From: Candidatus Aminicenans sakinawicola JGI OTU-1
Lineage (GTDB): Bacteria > Acidobacteriota > Aminicenantia > Aminicenantales > Aminicenantaceae
Assembly (NCBI GenBank): GCA_000493965.1
Contig: AWNV01000007.1
Location: 1 to 9,166, forward strand
DNA length: 9,166 nt
Reading direction: 5' to 3'
A program made the position numbers and the translations under genes. Positions within the stretch are counted from its first letter, which is position 1, and the number at the start of each line of letters is the position of its first letter. The notes under the pieces were generated by a model. That model did not search any database and was not told the DNA's origin. It saw nothing but the letters and a program-made list of their open reading frames with translations. Shown piece after piece: positions 1 to 5,879 of this stretch.

Positions 1-184
1 TAAATTATATTATGGGAATAATGTAAAACAACATCCTTCTGAGATTTCCATAGAGAGCGGTTATAGCTAGTGTTAATTGTTATAGTATATCGGCATTCTT
101 TATGAATAATCCAGGTATTATTGACTAGTTCAAAGGTCGAAGATATAATAAATATTTATCCAGATAATTTGTAAGAGGCATGAA
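1..184. other. Upstream non-coding region, no supported gene
   Basis: This AT-rich stretch precedes the first gene. Both strands are interrupted often by stop codons. The + strand frame that begins at base 2 stays open to a TAG at 68-70 (about 22 codons). It could be the 3' end of a gene outside the window, but an open run this short is expected by chance. The supported content is the promoter at 121-149 and a Shine-Dalgarno (AAGAGG, 173-178) for the gene at 185. I saw no convincing terminator hairpin. Confidence 0.5.
121..149 (+). promoter_or_regulatory. Sigma-70-type promoter, near consensus
   Basis: A -35 element TTGACT (121-126, five of six consensus bases) and a -10 element TATAAT (144-149, six of six) are separated by exactly 17 nt. 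Transcription would start near 155-157, leaving a leader of about 30 nt before the gene at 185. No comparably strong promoter was noticed elsewhere, so this may drive the small membrane protein, the LolB-like gene, ispE and tRNA-Gln, and perhaps genes beyond. The elements are seen directly; activity and operon extent are inferred. Confidence 0.75.
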
Positions 185-523
185 ATGAACCTGGGAATGT
201 ACGGGATTTTAATTGTTTTTGCTTTGTTTATTATCCTTTTGATTTTTTTCCCTCAGCTGTCGTGTTTTGGAAGATGTGTCCGGTCGCCTTTTTGTCCTAT
301 ATTACACAAGAAGAAACACAAGAAAATTGAGACAAGTGATTACGGATTTTCTCTTGTGGATGACAGCAAAAAAAAGGAAGTGATAAGGCCAAAAAAGAAA
401 GTGCAAGATATAAAGACACAGGGTTATGGCTTTAACCTTACTGCGAGTAAAGAGGAACAAAAGACTGAAAGGGAGAAAGGAAAAGACACGACATCAGAAA
501 ATAATGATGTCCATACGAATTGA
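185..523 (+). CDS. Small single-pass membrane protein of unknown function
   Basis: I do not recognise this 112-residue protein. Residues 5-23 form one strongly hydrophobic helix, so it is probably membrane-anchored. Cysteines follow at 27, 31 and 37. The rest is soluble, highly charged and lysine-rich, which by the positive-inside rule suggests a cytoplasmic tail. A ten-residue motif with core YGF-S/N-L occurs twice, at 48-57 and 76-85, each preceded by lysine clusters. The C-terminal 25 residues are polar and probably disordered. The ATG at 185 follows AAGAGG by 6 nt; an ATG at 180 stops after two codons. It is the first gene after the promoter at 121-149 and ends 33 nt before the LolB-like gene, so co-transcription with that envelope gene is likely. 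No function is assigned. Confidence 0.7.
   Translation: MNLGMYGILIVFALFIILLIFFPQLSCFGRCVRSPFCPILHKKKHKKIETSDYGFSLVDDSKKKEVIRPKKKVQDIKTQGYGFNLTASKEEQKTEREKGKDTTSENNDVHTN
326..439 (+). repeat. Degenerate in-frame duplication in the small membrane protein
   Basis: Codons 48-57 (326-355) and 76-85 (410-439) encode related peptides with pattern I-x-T-x-x-Y-G-F-x-L, spaced by 28 residues (84 nt). The DNA copies differ at many positions while the Tyr-Gly-Phe core is kept. This suggests an old duplication kept for its peptide sequence rather than a recent DNA repeat. A short linear binding motif is one possibility. Confidence 0.55.
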
Positions 524-556
524 AAAATTCATTCAGGCAAATTTAGGGGATGAATA

Positions 557-1219
557 TTGAGCCGCTTGAAGATTATCTGGGCCTGGCTGTTATTGATTTT
601 TCTTTCGAACTGCATGCCTTCACATGTTTTGCGTTCTCCTTTCCCCGGTCAGATAGAAAGAATTGAAGGATATGCTTCACTAAAGGTCACAAGCAGTCGG
701 GAGTCGACCCGGTCTAAATTCTCATTCTTGTTTCGGCTTCCGGGCCAAGGGCGAATTGAGGTTTCTGATTTCCTTGGAAGGATGATTTGCCAGGTTATCA
801 TTGATAATGGAAATGCGTTTTTTATTGTCCCTTCAGAGAGAATCTTTTGGCGGGGGAAAGAGGAAGAAATAATTGACAAATTTTTAGGAGTCCGGCTGGA
901 CCTGTTTGAGATAGTATGTCTATTGACTGGACGCTGGCAGGGCAGCCTCAATGGGTGGGTATTTGACAAGGATGCTCTGGGAAGGGTCAAGCAGGGCAGG
1001 AGAAAAGATCTAACCTTTGAAGTAAAAGAGTTTATCAACCATACTTCTTTAACCCGGCTTCTTGTTTATAAGCAACCATTTAATGAAGGCCGCCTGAAGA
1101 TTATCAACATAGCCTTTAACAACCCTATTAAAAAGAACGTATTTTCCGTAGGCTTTTTAGAAAGCTTTGAACAGAAGAGCTGGGCAGAGATTGTGGAGAT
1201 GATAGACAATGAGGATTAA
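557..1219 (+). CDS. LolB-like outer-membrane lipoprotein
   Basis: This is probably a lipoprotein of the LolB/DUF4292 type, which accepts or handles lipoproteins at the outer membrane. The N-terminus has a short basic start, a hydrophobic stretch at 6-16 and a lipobox-like LSNC with the cysteine at 19. Asn at -1 is unusual, so signal peptidase II cleavage is likely but not certain. Residues 36-100 fit the LolB start: a beta-rich segment, then an FRLPGQGRIEV stretch, a D-x-LG turn and a strand ending in an exposed loop. The TTG start at 557 is preferred because AGGGGA (545-550) lies 6 nt upstream; the nearby ATG at 550 is in another frame that soon stops. E. coli lolB also sits directly before ispE and prs, which supports the call. 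Overall similarity looks weak, so I give no symbol. Confidence 0.65.
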   Translation: MSRLKIIWAWLLLIFLSNCMPSHVLRSPFPGQIERIEGYASLKVTSSRESTRSKFSFLFRLPGQGRIEVSDFLGRMICQVIIDNGNAFFIVPSERIFWRGKEEEIIDKFLGVRLDLFEIVCLLTGRWQGSLNGWVFDKDALGRVKQGRRKDLTFEVKEFINHTSLTRLLVYKQPFNEGRLKIINIAFNNPIKKNVFSVGFLESFEQKSWAEIVEMIDNED

Positions 1220-2065
1220 GTCCTTTGCCAAGATAAATCTTGGATTAGAAGTCGGGGAAAAAAGGGGGGATGGATATCATGAGATCAAGACCTTATTCCA
1301 GTCGATAGATTTTTATGATGTTCTTGAATTCCATCCGGATTCTTGTGGCAAGATCTTGCTCATAGGAGATGACAACGAGATTCCATGGGGAGAGGACAAT
1401 CTTATTTACATGGCCGCGGCCCTTCTGAAGGAGCGCTTGATGGTAAACGAGGGAATTACAATCCGGGTGTCAAAGAATATCCCTTCTGGAAGAGGATTAG
1501 GGGGAGGAAGCAGCAATGCGGCTATGACGCTTTATGCTCTTAATAAGATCTGGAGGCTTGGGTTAGAAAGAAAAGAGCTGATGGAACTGAGCCGCCAGAT
1601 TGGTTCTGATGTTGCATATTTTCTTCAGGGGGGGTTGTGTATGGGATCCGGTAGGGGTAATGATGTTCGTTGCCTTAAAGATTTTCCTCCTCTTTTCTGC
1701 CTTATGATTTTGCCCGGAGTTTCAATCTTGACAGCGTCTGTTTATGAACGATATCGGTTATCCTTGACTTCGAGCGGCAAAGAAAGTAAAATTATCGGGT
1801 TTTTAAGAAGCCGAGATTTAAGTGTGCTAGAGAACAGTTTAGAAGAGACAATATTTAAGTTATATCCTCAAATAAAAGCCTTTAAGAGCCTTTTGCATAA
1901 CGCGGGGGCAGAGCTTTCTTTAGTAAGTGGCACAGGCTCTGCTGTTTTCGGGCTTTTTCTGGAAAAAGAGAAAGCTAAAAAGGCCTTTGAGAAGATAAGA
2001 AAGGAACATTCATCGCTTCTTGTAGCGACAGTGGCACGTGAGTTCTATTGGAACAGCTTGGGAGC

Positions 2066-2075
<10 letters not shown>
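1209..2075 (+). CDS. ispE: 4-diphosphocytidyl-2-C-methyl-D-erythritol kinase
   Basis: IspE phosphorylates CDP-methylerythritol with ATP in the non-mevalonate (MEP) pathway to isopentenyl diphosphate; it is cytoplasmic. The 288-residue length matches the family. GHMP-kinase signatures are present: K8 in the AKINLGL start, the glycine-rich ATP loop GLGGGSSNAA at 96-105, the catalytic aspartate D134 in IGSDVAYF, and the C-terminal SGTGSAVFG at 240-248. The ATG at 1209 lies inside the end of the LolB-like gene (11-nt overlap), with GGAGAT (1195-1200) 8 nt upstream, so translation is probably coupled. The 3' end is odd: the last codons and the TAG stop lie within the tRNA-Gln gene that begins at 2066. 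The C-terminal residues are therefore dictated by tRNA sequence. Confidence 0.95.
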
Positions 2076-2140
<65 letters not shown>

Positions 2141-2158
2141 AAGATTAAAAAGATTAAA
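2141..2158 (+). repeat. Tandem 9-bp repeat, two copies, after the tRNA
   Basis: AAGATTAAA occurs twice in direct tandem immediately after the encoded CCA end, within the 61-nt gap before prs. It is AT-rich and may simply be a single-stranded spacer that helps 3' tRNA processing. No terminator follows, so read-through into prs is plausible. Confidence 0.5.
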
Positions 2159-2201
2159 AATAAGATGAGCTTCTCTTAAAGAAAACTGATGAGGAGATGA
2201 T

Positions 2202-3149
2202 ATGAAAAGAACGAACAGCATGAAAGTTTTTGCAGGGTCTTCTAATCCGGCCTTGGCAAAAGAAATTGTCAATTACTTGAATATTAATGAAGGGAAGTGT
2301 GTTTTAGAAAAATTTAGTGACGGAGAAATCCATTTTTACATTGATGAAAATGTGCGGGGTGAAGATGTTTTTATTATTCAAGCGGGTGCTCACGAAGCCA
2401 ATTTTCATATTATGGAGCTATTCGTTATGATTGATGCTTTCAAGCGGGCATCTGCAGAGAGAATTACAGCTGTTATTCCTTATTATTGTTATGCCCGGCA
2501 GGATTGGAAAGACCGGCCTAGAGTACCCATCTCTGCACGGCTTATTGCAGATTTACTGGAAGCGGCAGGGGCTGATAGGGTATTAACAATGGACCTTCAT
2601 TCTCCTCAAATTCAAGGGTTCTTCTCTATTCCTGTTGATAACTTGATGGCAGGCCCTGTGCTTGTGAAATATATTGAGAGCTTGCGCTTAAAAAATTTGA
2701 CAATTGTATCCCCGGATGTGGGCGGTGCGGGTAGAGCTAGATGGTTTGCAAAAAGACTGAGGGCTCATTTGGCTATCATTGATAAACGGAGGCCAAGTCC
2801 AAATGTTGCCATGGTACTTCATGTTATTGGTGATGTTAAAGATCGAAATGTGGTTATTCTTGATGATATGGTTGATACTGCCGGTACTCTTGTACGGAGT
2901 GTCGAAGCCCTGAAAAGGGAAGGTGCGCGGAGGATTTTTGCGGCATGCACTCATCCTGTTTTGTCTGGGGGGGCGGTAGAGAAAATATGGAATTCGGATT
3001 TGGAAAAGATGATTGTTACAAATACGATTCCATTGAAAGAAAAATGGAAAACCAGTGAAAAAATGCTTGTGCTTTCAGTTGCAGAGCTTTTTGGAGAGGC
3101 TATTCGGAGGATTAACAGGGGAAGCTCTGTAAGTTCTTTGTTTACGTAA
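2202..3149 (+). CDS. prs: Ribose-phosphate pyrophosphokinase (PRPP synthetase)
   Basis: Prs transfers pyrophosphate from ATP to ribose 5-phosphate to make PRPP, the precursor for purine, pyrimidine, NAD, histidine and tryptophan synthesis. The 315-residue length is typical. Family motifs are present: KFSDGEIH (37-44), the ATP-contacting YARQD (97-101), the MDLH histidine (H133) with QIQGFF, SPDVGG (170-175), DKRRP with K195, and the PRPP-binding loop DDMVDTAGT (221-229). Residue 102 is Trp where Arg or Lys is usual (YARQD-R/K-K). The segment after FIIQ (residues 61-70) departs from the common STxxPVNDNL, though the central Asn is kept. The ATG at 2202 follows AGGAGA (2192-2197) by 4 nt; a second in-frame ATG at 2220 lacks a good ribosome site. 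The gene ends 13 nt before rplY, as in many genomes. Confidence 0.96.
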   Translation: MKRTNSMKVFAGSSNPALAKEIVNYLNINEGKCVLEKFSDGEIHFYIDENVRGEDVFIIQAGAHEANFHIMELFVMIDAFKRASAERITAVIPYYCYARQDWKDRPRVPISARLIADLLEAAGADRVLTMDLHSPQIQGFFSIPVDNLMAGPVLVKYIESLRLKNLTIVSPDVGGAGRARWFAKRLRAHLAIIDKRRPSPNVAMVLHVIGDVKDRNVVILDDMVDTAGTLVRSVEALKREGARRIFAACTHPVLSGGAVEKIWNSDLEKMIVTNTIPLKEKWKTSEKMLVLSVAELFGEAIRRINRGSSVSSLFT

Positions 3150-3162
3150 GGAGGAAGAGGAC

Positions 3163-3828
3163 ATGAGTTTTATGATTAGGGCAGAAATGAGGGAAGTTTT
3201 TGGAAAAAATGCATCACGTCGGCTGAGAAAAGAAGGGAAATTACCTGCTATTCTTTATGGGAAGAACATCCAAAATGTTTCTCTCATATTGGATAAAAAG
3301 GATATATTTGCCGTTTTGAAGTCTGAAACGGGGGAGAACACAATTTTTGAGGTTTCTTTCAATTCTAAGAAAAAGAATGCAATGATAAAAGAATTACAAA
3401 AAGACCCTGTTACTGATGAATTGCTTCATGCGGATCTTATCCTAATTGCAATGGATGAGGTTGTAAATATTGCAGTTCCTCTCGTTCTTATCGGAGAGGC
3501 TGTGGGAGTAAAGGCAGAAGGAGGGTTTGTTAATTTTGTTAATCGTGAAGTTGAGGTTGAGTGCCTTCCCAAGGACATCCCCGAGAATATAGGAATTGAT
3601 ATTAGCAATCTTCATCTTCACCAGTCCATCAAGGTGGATGAACTTTCTCCTCCTGAGGGAGCAACAATTACAACTGACGGCCAGTCAGTGATAGTTCTGA
3701 TTGAAGCTCCTTCTAAGGAAGAAAAAGTTGAAGAAGTTGAAGAAGTTGAGGAAGAGATTACAGAAGAGAAGGAACCAGAAATCATAAAAAAAGAGAAGGC
3801 CGAGGAAGAGAAAGAAAAGAAGGAGTAA
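3163..3828 (+). CDS. rplY: 50S ribosomal protein bL25, long CTC/TL5 form
   Basis: bL25 binds 5S rRNA in the large subunit; the two-domain form is also called CTC or general stress protein. Residues 5-93 are the 5S-binding domain, with the typical RRLRKEGKLPAILYG stretch (19-33) and KDPVTDELLHADL (80-92). Residues 95-183 are the second beta domain found in CTC/TL5 proteins but absent from the 94-residue E. coli L25. Residues 184-221 are an added low-complexity Glu/Lys tail, partly built from a 9-bp tandem repeat. The ATG at 3163 has a strong AAGGAGG (3148-3154) that overlaps the prs stop codon, 8 nt upstream. The last codons contain the ribosome-binding site of pth, 3 nt away, so rplY and pth are probably translated together. 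Confidence 0.95.
   Translation: MSFMIRAEMREVFGKNASRRLRKEGKLPAILYGKNIQNVSLILDKKDIFAVLKSETGENTIFEVSFNSKKKNAMIKELQKDPVTDELLHADLILIAMDEVVNIAVPLVLIGEAVGVKAEGGFVNFVNREVEVECLPKDIPENIGIDISNLHLHQSIKVDELSPPEGATITTDGQSVIVLIEAPSKEEKVEEVEEVEEEITEEKEPEIIKKEKAEEEKEKKE
3727..3753 (+). repeat. 9-bp tandem repeat coding for Val-Glu-Glu
   Basis: GTTGAAGAA occurs in three consecutive in-frame copies (the third is GTTGAGGAA), encoding (Val-Glu-Glu)x3 in the acidic tail of bL25. Such a tract can change copy number by slippage without breaking the frame, so tail length may vary between strains. Confidence 0.8.
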
Positions 3829-3831
3829 TCT

Positions 3832-4422
3832 TTGTGGGCTGTGGTTGGGTTGGGAAATCCAGGGAAGCGATATTCCCGGACAAGGCACAATGCCGGTTTT
3901 CTTTTCTTGAAAAGAGTTGCCAAAGAATGGCAGGTAAGACTGAAAAAGAGGATGTATTCATCTAAAACTAATATTGTAGAAAACAAGCACGGGAAGATTC
4001 TTTTAGCTGTCCCCCAGACATATATGAATAACAGTGGTCTTGCGGTTATGCAAATTCTTGAGGGAAGAAAAGTGATGCCAGGCCAGCTTGTTATTGTTTA
4101 TGATGATCTGGATATTCCCCTTGGGGAAATCAGGGTACGGAAAGAAGGAGGGGCAGGAACTCACAAAGGGATGAACTCTATTATTCATGAGATTAATACG
4201 ACTCAATTTCCACGGATAAGGATCGGTATCGGCCCATTAACTCCTAATGTTAATGCCACAGATTTTGTGCTTTCCTCTTTTGATGGAGGGGAGATGGTAA
4301 AGCTTGAGGAGGGCATGATGAAGGCTAAAGATGCGCTGGACTTAATCCTGTCGGGTAAAATCGAAAAGGCTATGAATTTATTCAATATAAAAATTAATTC
4401 GAATTATGTTACCTGCCGATAA
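3832..4422 (+). CDS. pth: Peptidyl-tRNA hydrolase
   Basis: Pth cleaves the ester bond of peptidyl-tRNAs that drop off the ribosome, recycling tRNA; it is a cytoplasmic monomer. The 196-residue length matches the family. The catalytic set is visible: N9 in VGLGNPG, H19 in TRHNAG, N66 in TYMNNSG and D92 in YDDLD. In the substrate-binding loop GGAGTHKGMNSI (107-118), position 112 is Lys where E. coli has Asn114 (GHNG). Similar HKG/HRG variants exist in other bacteria as far as I recall, so this is probably tolerated. The start is TTG at 3832: AAGGAG (3820-3825), inside the end of rplY, lies 6 nt upstream, and the glycine motif begins at residue 6 as expected. No in-frame ATG is available nearby. 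A 106-nt leader separates it from rpsF. Confidence 0.95.
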   Translation: MWAVVGLGNPGKRYSRTRHNAGFLFLKRVAKEWQVRLKKRMYSSKTNIVENKHGKILLAVPQTYMNNSGLAVMQILEGRKVMPGQLVIVYDDLDIPLGEIRVRKEGGAGTHKGMNSIIHEINTTQFPRIRIGIGPLTPNVNATDFVLSSFDGGEMVKLEEGMMKAKDALDLILSGKIEKAMNLFNIKINSNYVTCR

Positions 4423-4425
4423 GGC

Positions 4426-4453
4426 TTGATACTTGAATCATTTGCTTTATAGA
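4426..4453 (+). promoter_or_regulatory. Possible promoter upstream of rpsF
   Basis: TTGATA (4426-4431, five of six to the -35 consensus) and TATAGA (4448-4453, four of six to the -10) are 16 nt apart in the largest gap of the gene cluster. The start would fall near 4460, just before the hairpin at 4470-4507. The -10 lacks the usual final T, so this is only a candidate for a separate rpsF-rpsR-rplI-dnaB promoter. Confidence 0.35.
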
Positions 4454-4469
4454 GAAGAATAAATTAAAG

Positions 4470-4507
4470 AAGCTCCTTGTTCCTTCTTATAAAGAGAGAG
4501 GGAGCTT
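4470..4507 (+). promoter_or_regulatory. Hairpin in the rpsF leader, possible attenuator
   Basis: AAGCTCC (4470-4476) pairs perfectly with GGAGCTT (4501-4507), extended inward by T-G and T-A pairs. The apical part can form another small helix with CTT (4486-4488) against AAG (4492-4494). The ribosome-binding site AAGGAGG begins 10 nt later at 4517. No run of T follows, so it is a poor intrinsic terminator. rpsF leaders in other bacteria bind the S6:S18 complex for feedback control. The CCG element of that motif is not in this hairpin; the nearest CCG is at 4416-4418 in the end of pth. Regulation is inferred. Confidence 0.45.
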
Positions 4508-4516
4508 TAAATCCAT

Positions 4517-4523
4517 AAGGAGG
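4517..4523 (+). promoter_or_regulatory. Shine-Dalgarno deciding the rpsF start
   Basis: A perfect AAGGAGG ends 5 nt before ATG at 4529 but only 2 nt before the in-frame TTG at 4526. The spacing favours the ATG, which also gives the usual bS6 start Met-x-x-Tyr-Glu. Confidence 0.85.
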
Positions 4524-4528
4524 TATTG

Positions 4529-4960
4529 ATGAATCGATACGAAACAGTATTCCTGATAGCCCCTAACCTGTCAGAAGAAGACAGGGAAAATCTCATTCAA
4601 AAGATGGAAGAGATCGTTGCCAAAAAAAAGGGGAAAATGCTGAACGTAGATAAGTGGGGCAAGAAGAAGTTAGCTTATCCAATCAAGAAATTTGAGGAAG
4701 CTTTTTATGTTTTTTTCCTTTATGAAGGTGAACCGGATATTTCTGGTGAGCTTGAACGGCGCTTCAAACAAACAGAAGCAGTTATTCGTTATTTAACCGT
4801 AAAAAAGGATACGAGAGAGAATATCCGGAGGAAGAAAAAACGTGTTTCTAGAAAAAGAGAATACGTAGCTCCTGTGGAAAGGAGAGCAATTAAAGGGCCG
4901 GAATCCCCTGAGAAGGAAACTGTCAGTGAAGAGGCAGGCAAAGAGGAGATAGAAGAATGA
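4529..4960 (+). CDS. rpsF: 30S ribosomal protein bS6
   Basis: bS6 forms a heterodimer with bS18 on the platform of the small subunit. The 143-residue protein starts with the typical MNRYETVFLIAPNL. It has the conserved WGKKKLAYPIKKFEEAFYV strand region (43-61), and ends its fold near residue 95 after FKQTEAVIRYLTVK. Residues 96-143 are an extension, first very basic (RRKKKRVSRKR, 100-110) and then Glu-rich, ending EEIEE. E. coli S6 also has a Glu-rich end that RimK lengthens, so the acidic end has a family parallel; the basic part I cannot place. ATG at 4529 is chosen over TTG at 4526 on ribosome-site spacing. It overlaps rpsR by 4 nt (ATGA), matching their one-to-one stoichiometry. No ssb or priB lies between them, unlike many bacteria. 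Confidence 0.96.
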   Translation: MNRYETVFLIAPNLSEEDRENLIQKMEEIVAKKKGKMLNVDKWGKKKLAYPIKKFEEAFYVFFLYEGEPDISGELERRFKQTEAVIRYLTVKKDTRENIRRKKKRVSRKREYVAPVERRAIKGPESPEKETVSEEAGKEEIEE

Positions 4961-5214
4961 GAAGAGAAAAAAGAAGCGAAAAAACACCTTTCCGGAAGAA
5001 TTTTCCCCCAAAGAGGAGAGTCTGCCGGTTTTGTGAGAGGAATGTGAGAGATATAGATTATAAAAAAGTAGAAATTCTCCGCAGGTACGTTCCTGAGAGG
5101 GGGAAAATTACTGCAAGACGTGTTTCCGGGACATGTGCATTCCATCAGAAAAAACTGACTGTAGCTATAAAGAGGGCAAGACTCCTGGCTTTGCTTCCTT
5201 ATGTTTCGGATTGA
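4957..5214 (+). CDS. rpsR: 30S ribosomal protein bS18, zinc-ligand type
   Basis: bS18 binds 16S rRNA together with bS6. The 85 residues have the family core IDYKKVEILRRYVPERGKI (33-51), RRVSGT (54-59) and the closing RARLLALLPY (73-82). A Cys-x-x-Cys pair (C23, C26) with C60 and H63 forms a CxxC...CxxH set, as in the zinc-binding forms of S18, so this is probably the C+ type. The first 20 residues are basic and likely disordered. The ATG at 4957 overlaps the rpsF stop, with GAGGAG (4943-4948) 8 nt upstream. rplI follows after 27 nt; the DUF2232 membrane protein gene that I recall at this place in some Deltaproteobacteria is absent. Confidence 0.96.
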   Translation: MRREKRSEKTPFRKNFPPKRRVCRFCERNVRDIDYKKVEILRRYVPERGKITARRVSGTCAFHQKKLTVAIKRARLLALLPYVSD

Positions 5215-5241
5215 GAATTAGTATTCATATTTGGAGGGGAA

Positions 5242-5829
5242 ATGAGAGTTATCCTTAGAGAAAACATAGAAAATCTTGGCAAGAAAGGAGATATTGTGCA
5301 TGTGGCCCCCGGGTATGGAAGAAATCATCTTCTGCCCAAAAAGTTAGCAATTGAAGTCACCCCATCTAACATGAAGATGATTGAAATACAGCAGCAGGCC
5401 CTTAAAAAGGGATTAGAGAAAGAAATGGTGGCTTATAGAGATATTGTACAGAAAATCAACCTGGTAAAATTATCCTTTATCAGGAAAACGGGGGAGAAAG
5501 ATGTTGTTTTTGGTTCGGTTAGTTCATCAGATATAAAAGAAGCTCTTGATGAGTTAGGCTTTGATATTGAGAAAAAGAAGATTTTGTTGGATGAGCCTAT
5601 AAAAAGACTGGGGAATTATTCGGTGCCTATTAAGATCTTTCAAGAAGAAAAAGCAGAGATAAAGATAGAAGTGATTAAGGAAAAAGCGGTAAAAGAAACC
5701 GGCCCCGAAAAAAAAGAAGAGGAGAAAGCTGACAAAGAGAAAAAAGAGAAACCCCAGAGTGAAACAAAAGTAGAAACTACAAGTGAAGGAAAAAAGGAAG
5801 AAGTTGCTTCTGTAAAAGAGGCTGATTAG
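5242..5829 (+). CDS. rplI: 50S ribosomal protein bL9 with charged C-terminal tail
   Basis: bL9 binds 23S rRNA domain V at the base of the L1 stalk and helps maintain the reading frame. Residues 1-40 form the N-terminal rRNA-binding domain (VILRENIENLGKKGD, then VAPGYGRNHLLPKKLA). The signature has His for the usual Phe/Tyr at 29 and Lys for the usual Gly at 34. Residues 41-75 are the long connecting helix. Residues 76-147 are the C-terminal domain, with FGSVSSSDI (90-98) and a late PIKI strand. The usual family length is about 148; here residues 148-195 add a Lys/Glu-rich low-complexity tail. GGAGG (5233-5237) precedes the ATG by 4 nt. dnaB begins 50 nt downstream, the common rplI-dnaB order. 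Confidence 0.96.
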   Translation: MRVILRENIENLGKKGDIVHVAPGYGRNHLLPKKLAIEVTPSNMKMIEIQQQALKKGLEKEMVAYRDIVQKINLVKLSFIRKTGEKDVVFGSVSSSDIKEALDELGFDIEKKKILLDEPIKRLGNYSVPIKIFQEEKAEIKIEVIKEKAVKETGPEKKEEEKADKEKKEKPQSETKVETTSEGKKEEVASVKEAD

Positions 5830-5848
5830 GAGGGGGCCCTGAGTTTTT
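5826..5848 (+). terminator. Weak hairpin plus T5 between rplI and dnaB
   Basis: TTAGG (5826-5830) can pair with CCTGA (5838-5842), one pair being T-G, around a 7-nt G-rich loop, followed by G and five T. The stem is only five pairs and overlaps the rplI stop codon. At best it is a partial terminator that lowers dnaB expression relative to the ribosomal genes. Confidence 0.2.
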
Positions 5849-5879
5849 ACTGTGAACTAAGACAGACAGAGGAGGAAAA

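Noticed and set aside
2..70. Open + strand frame of about 22 codons at the left edge, ending in TAG
   Set aside because: It could be the end of an upstream gene, but a run this short is expected by chance and nothing in it is recognisable.
2020..2049. Possible tRNA promoter inside ispE (TTGTAG, 18 nt, TCTATT)
   Set aside because: Only three of six and four of six consensus bases match, which is too weak to call.
2161..2178. TAAGA...TCTTA inverted repeat after the tRNA
   Set aside because: Five weak A/T-rich pairs with an 8-nt loop and no T run; not a believable terminator.
3618..3986. Long minus-strand frames, Ser/Phe-rich, opposite the end of rplY, and similar ones opposite rpsF
   Set aside because: They are shadows of the Glu/Lys-rich tails: GAA and GAG codons read backwards give Phe, Ser and Leu codons. 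No ribosome site or family resemblance.
4096..4173. Pth possibly inactive because Lys112 replaces the E. coli loop Asn
   Set aside because: The catalytic N9, H19, N66 and D92 are all present, and HKG or HRG loops occur in other bacterial Pth proteins as far as I recall.
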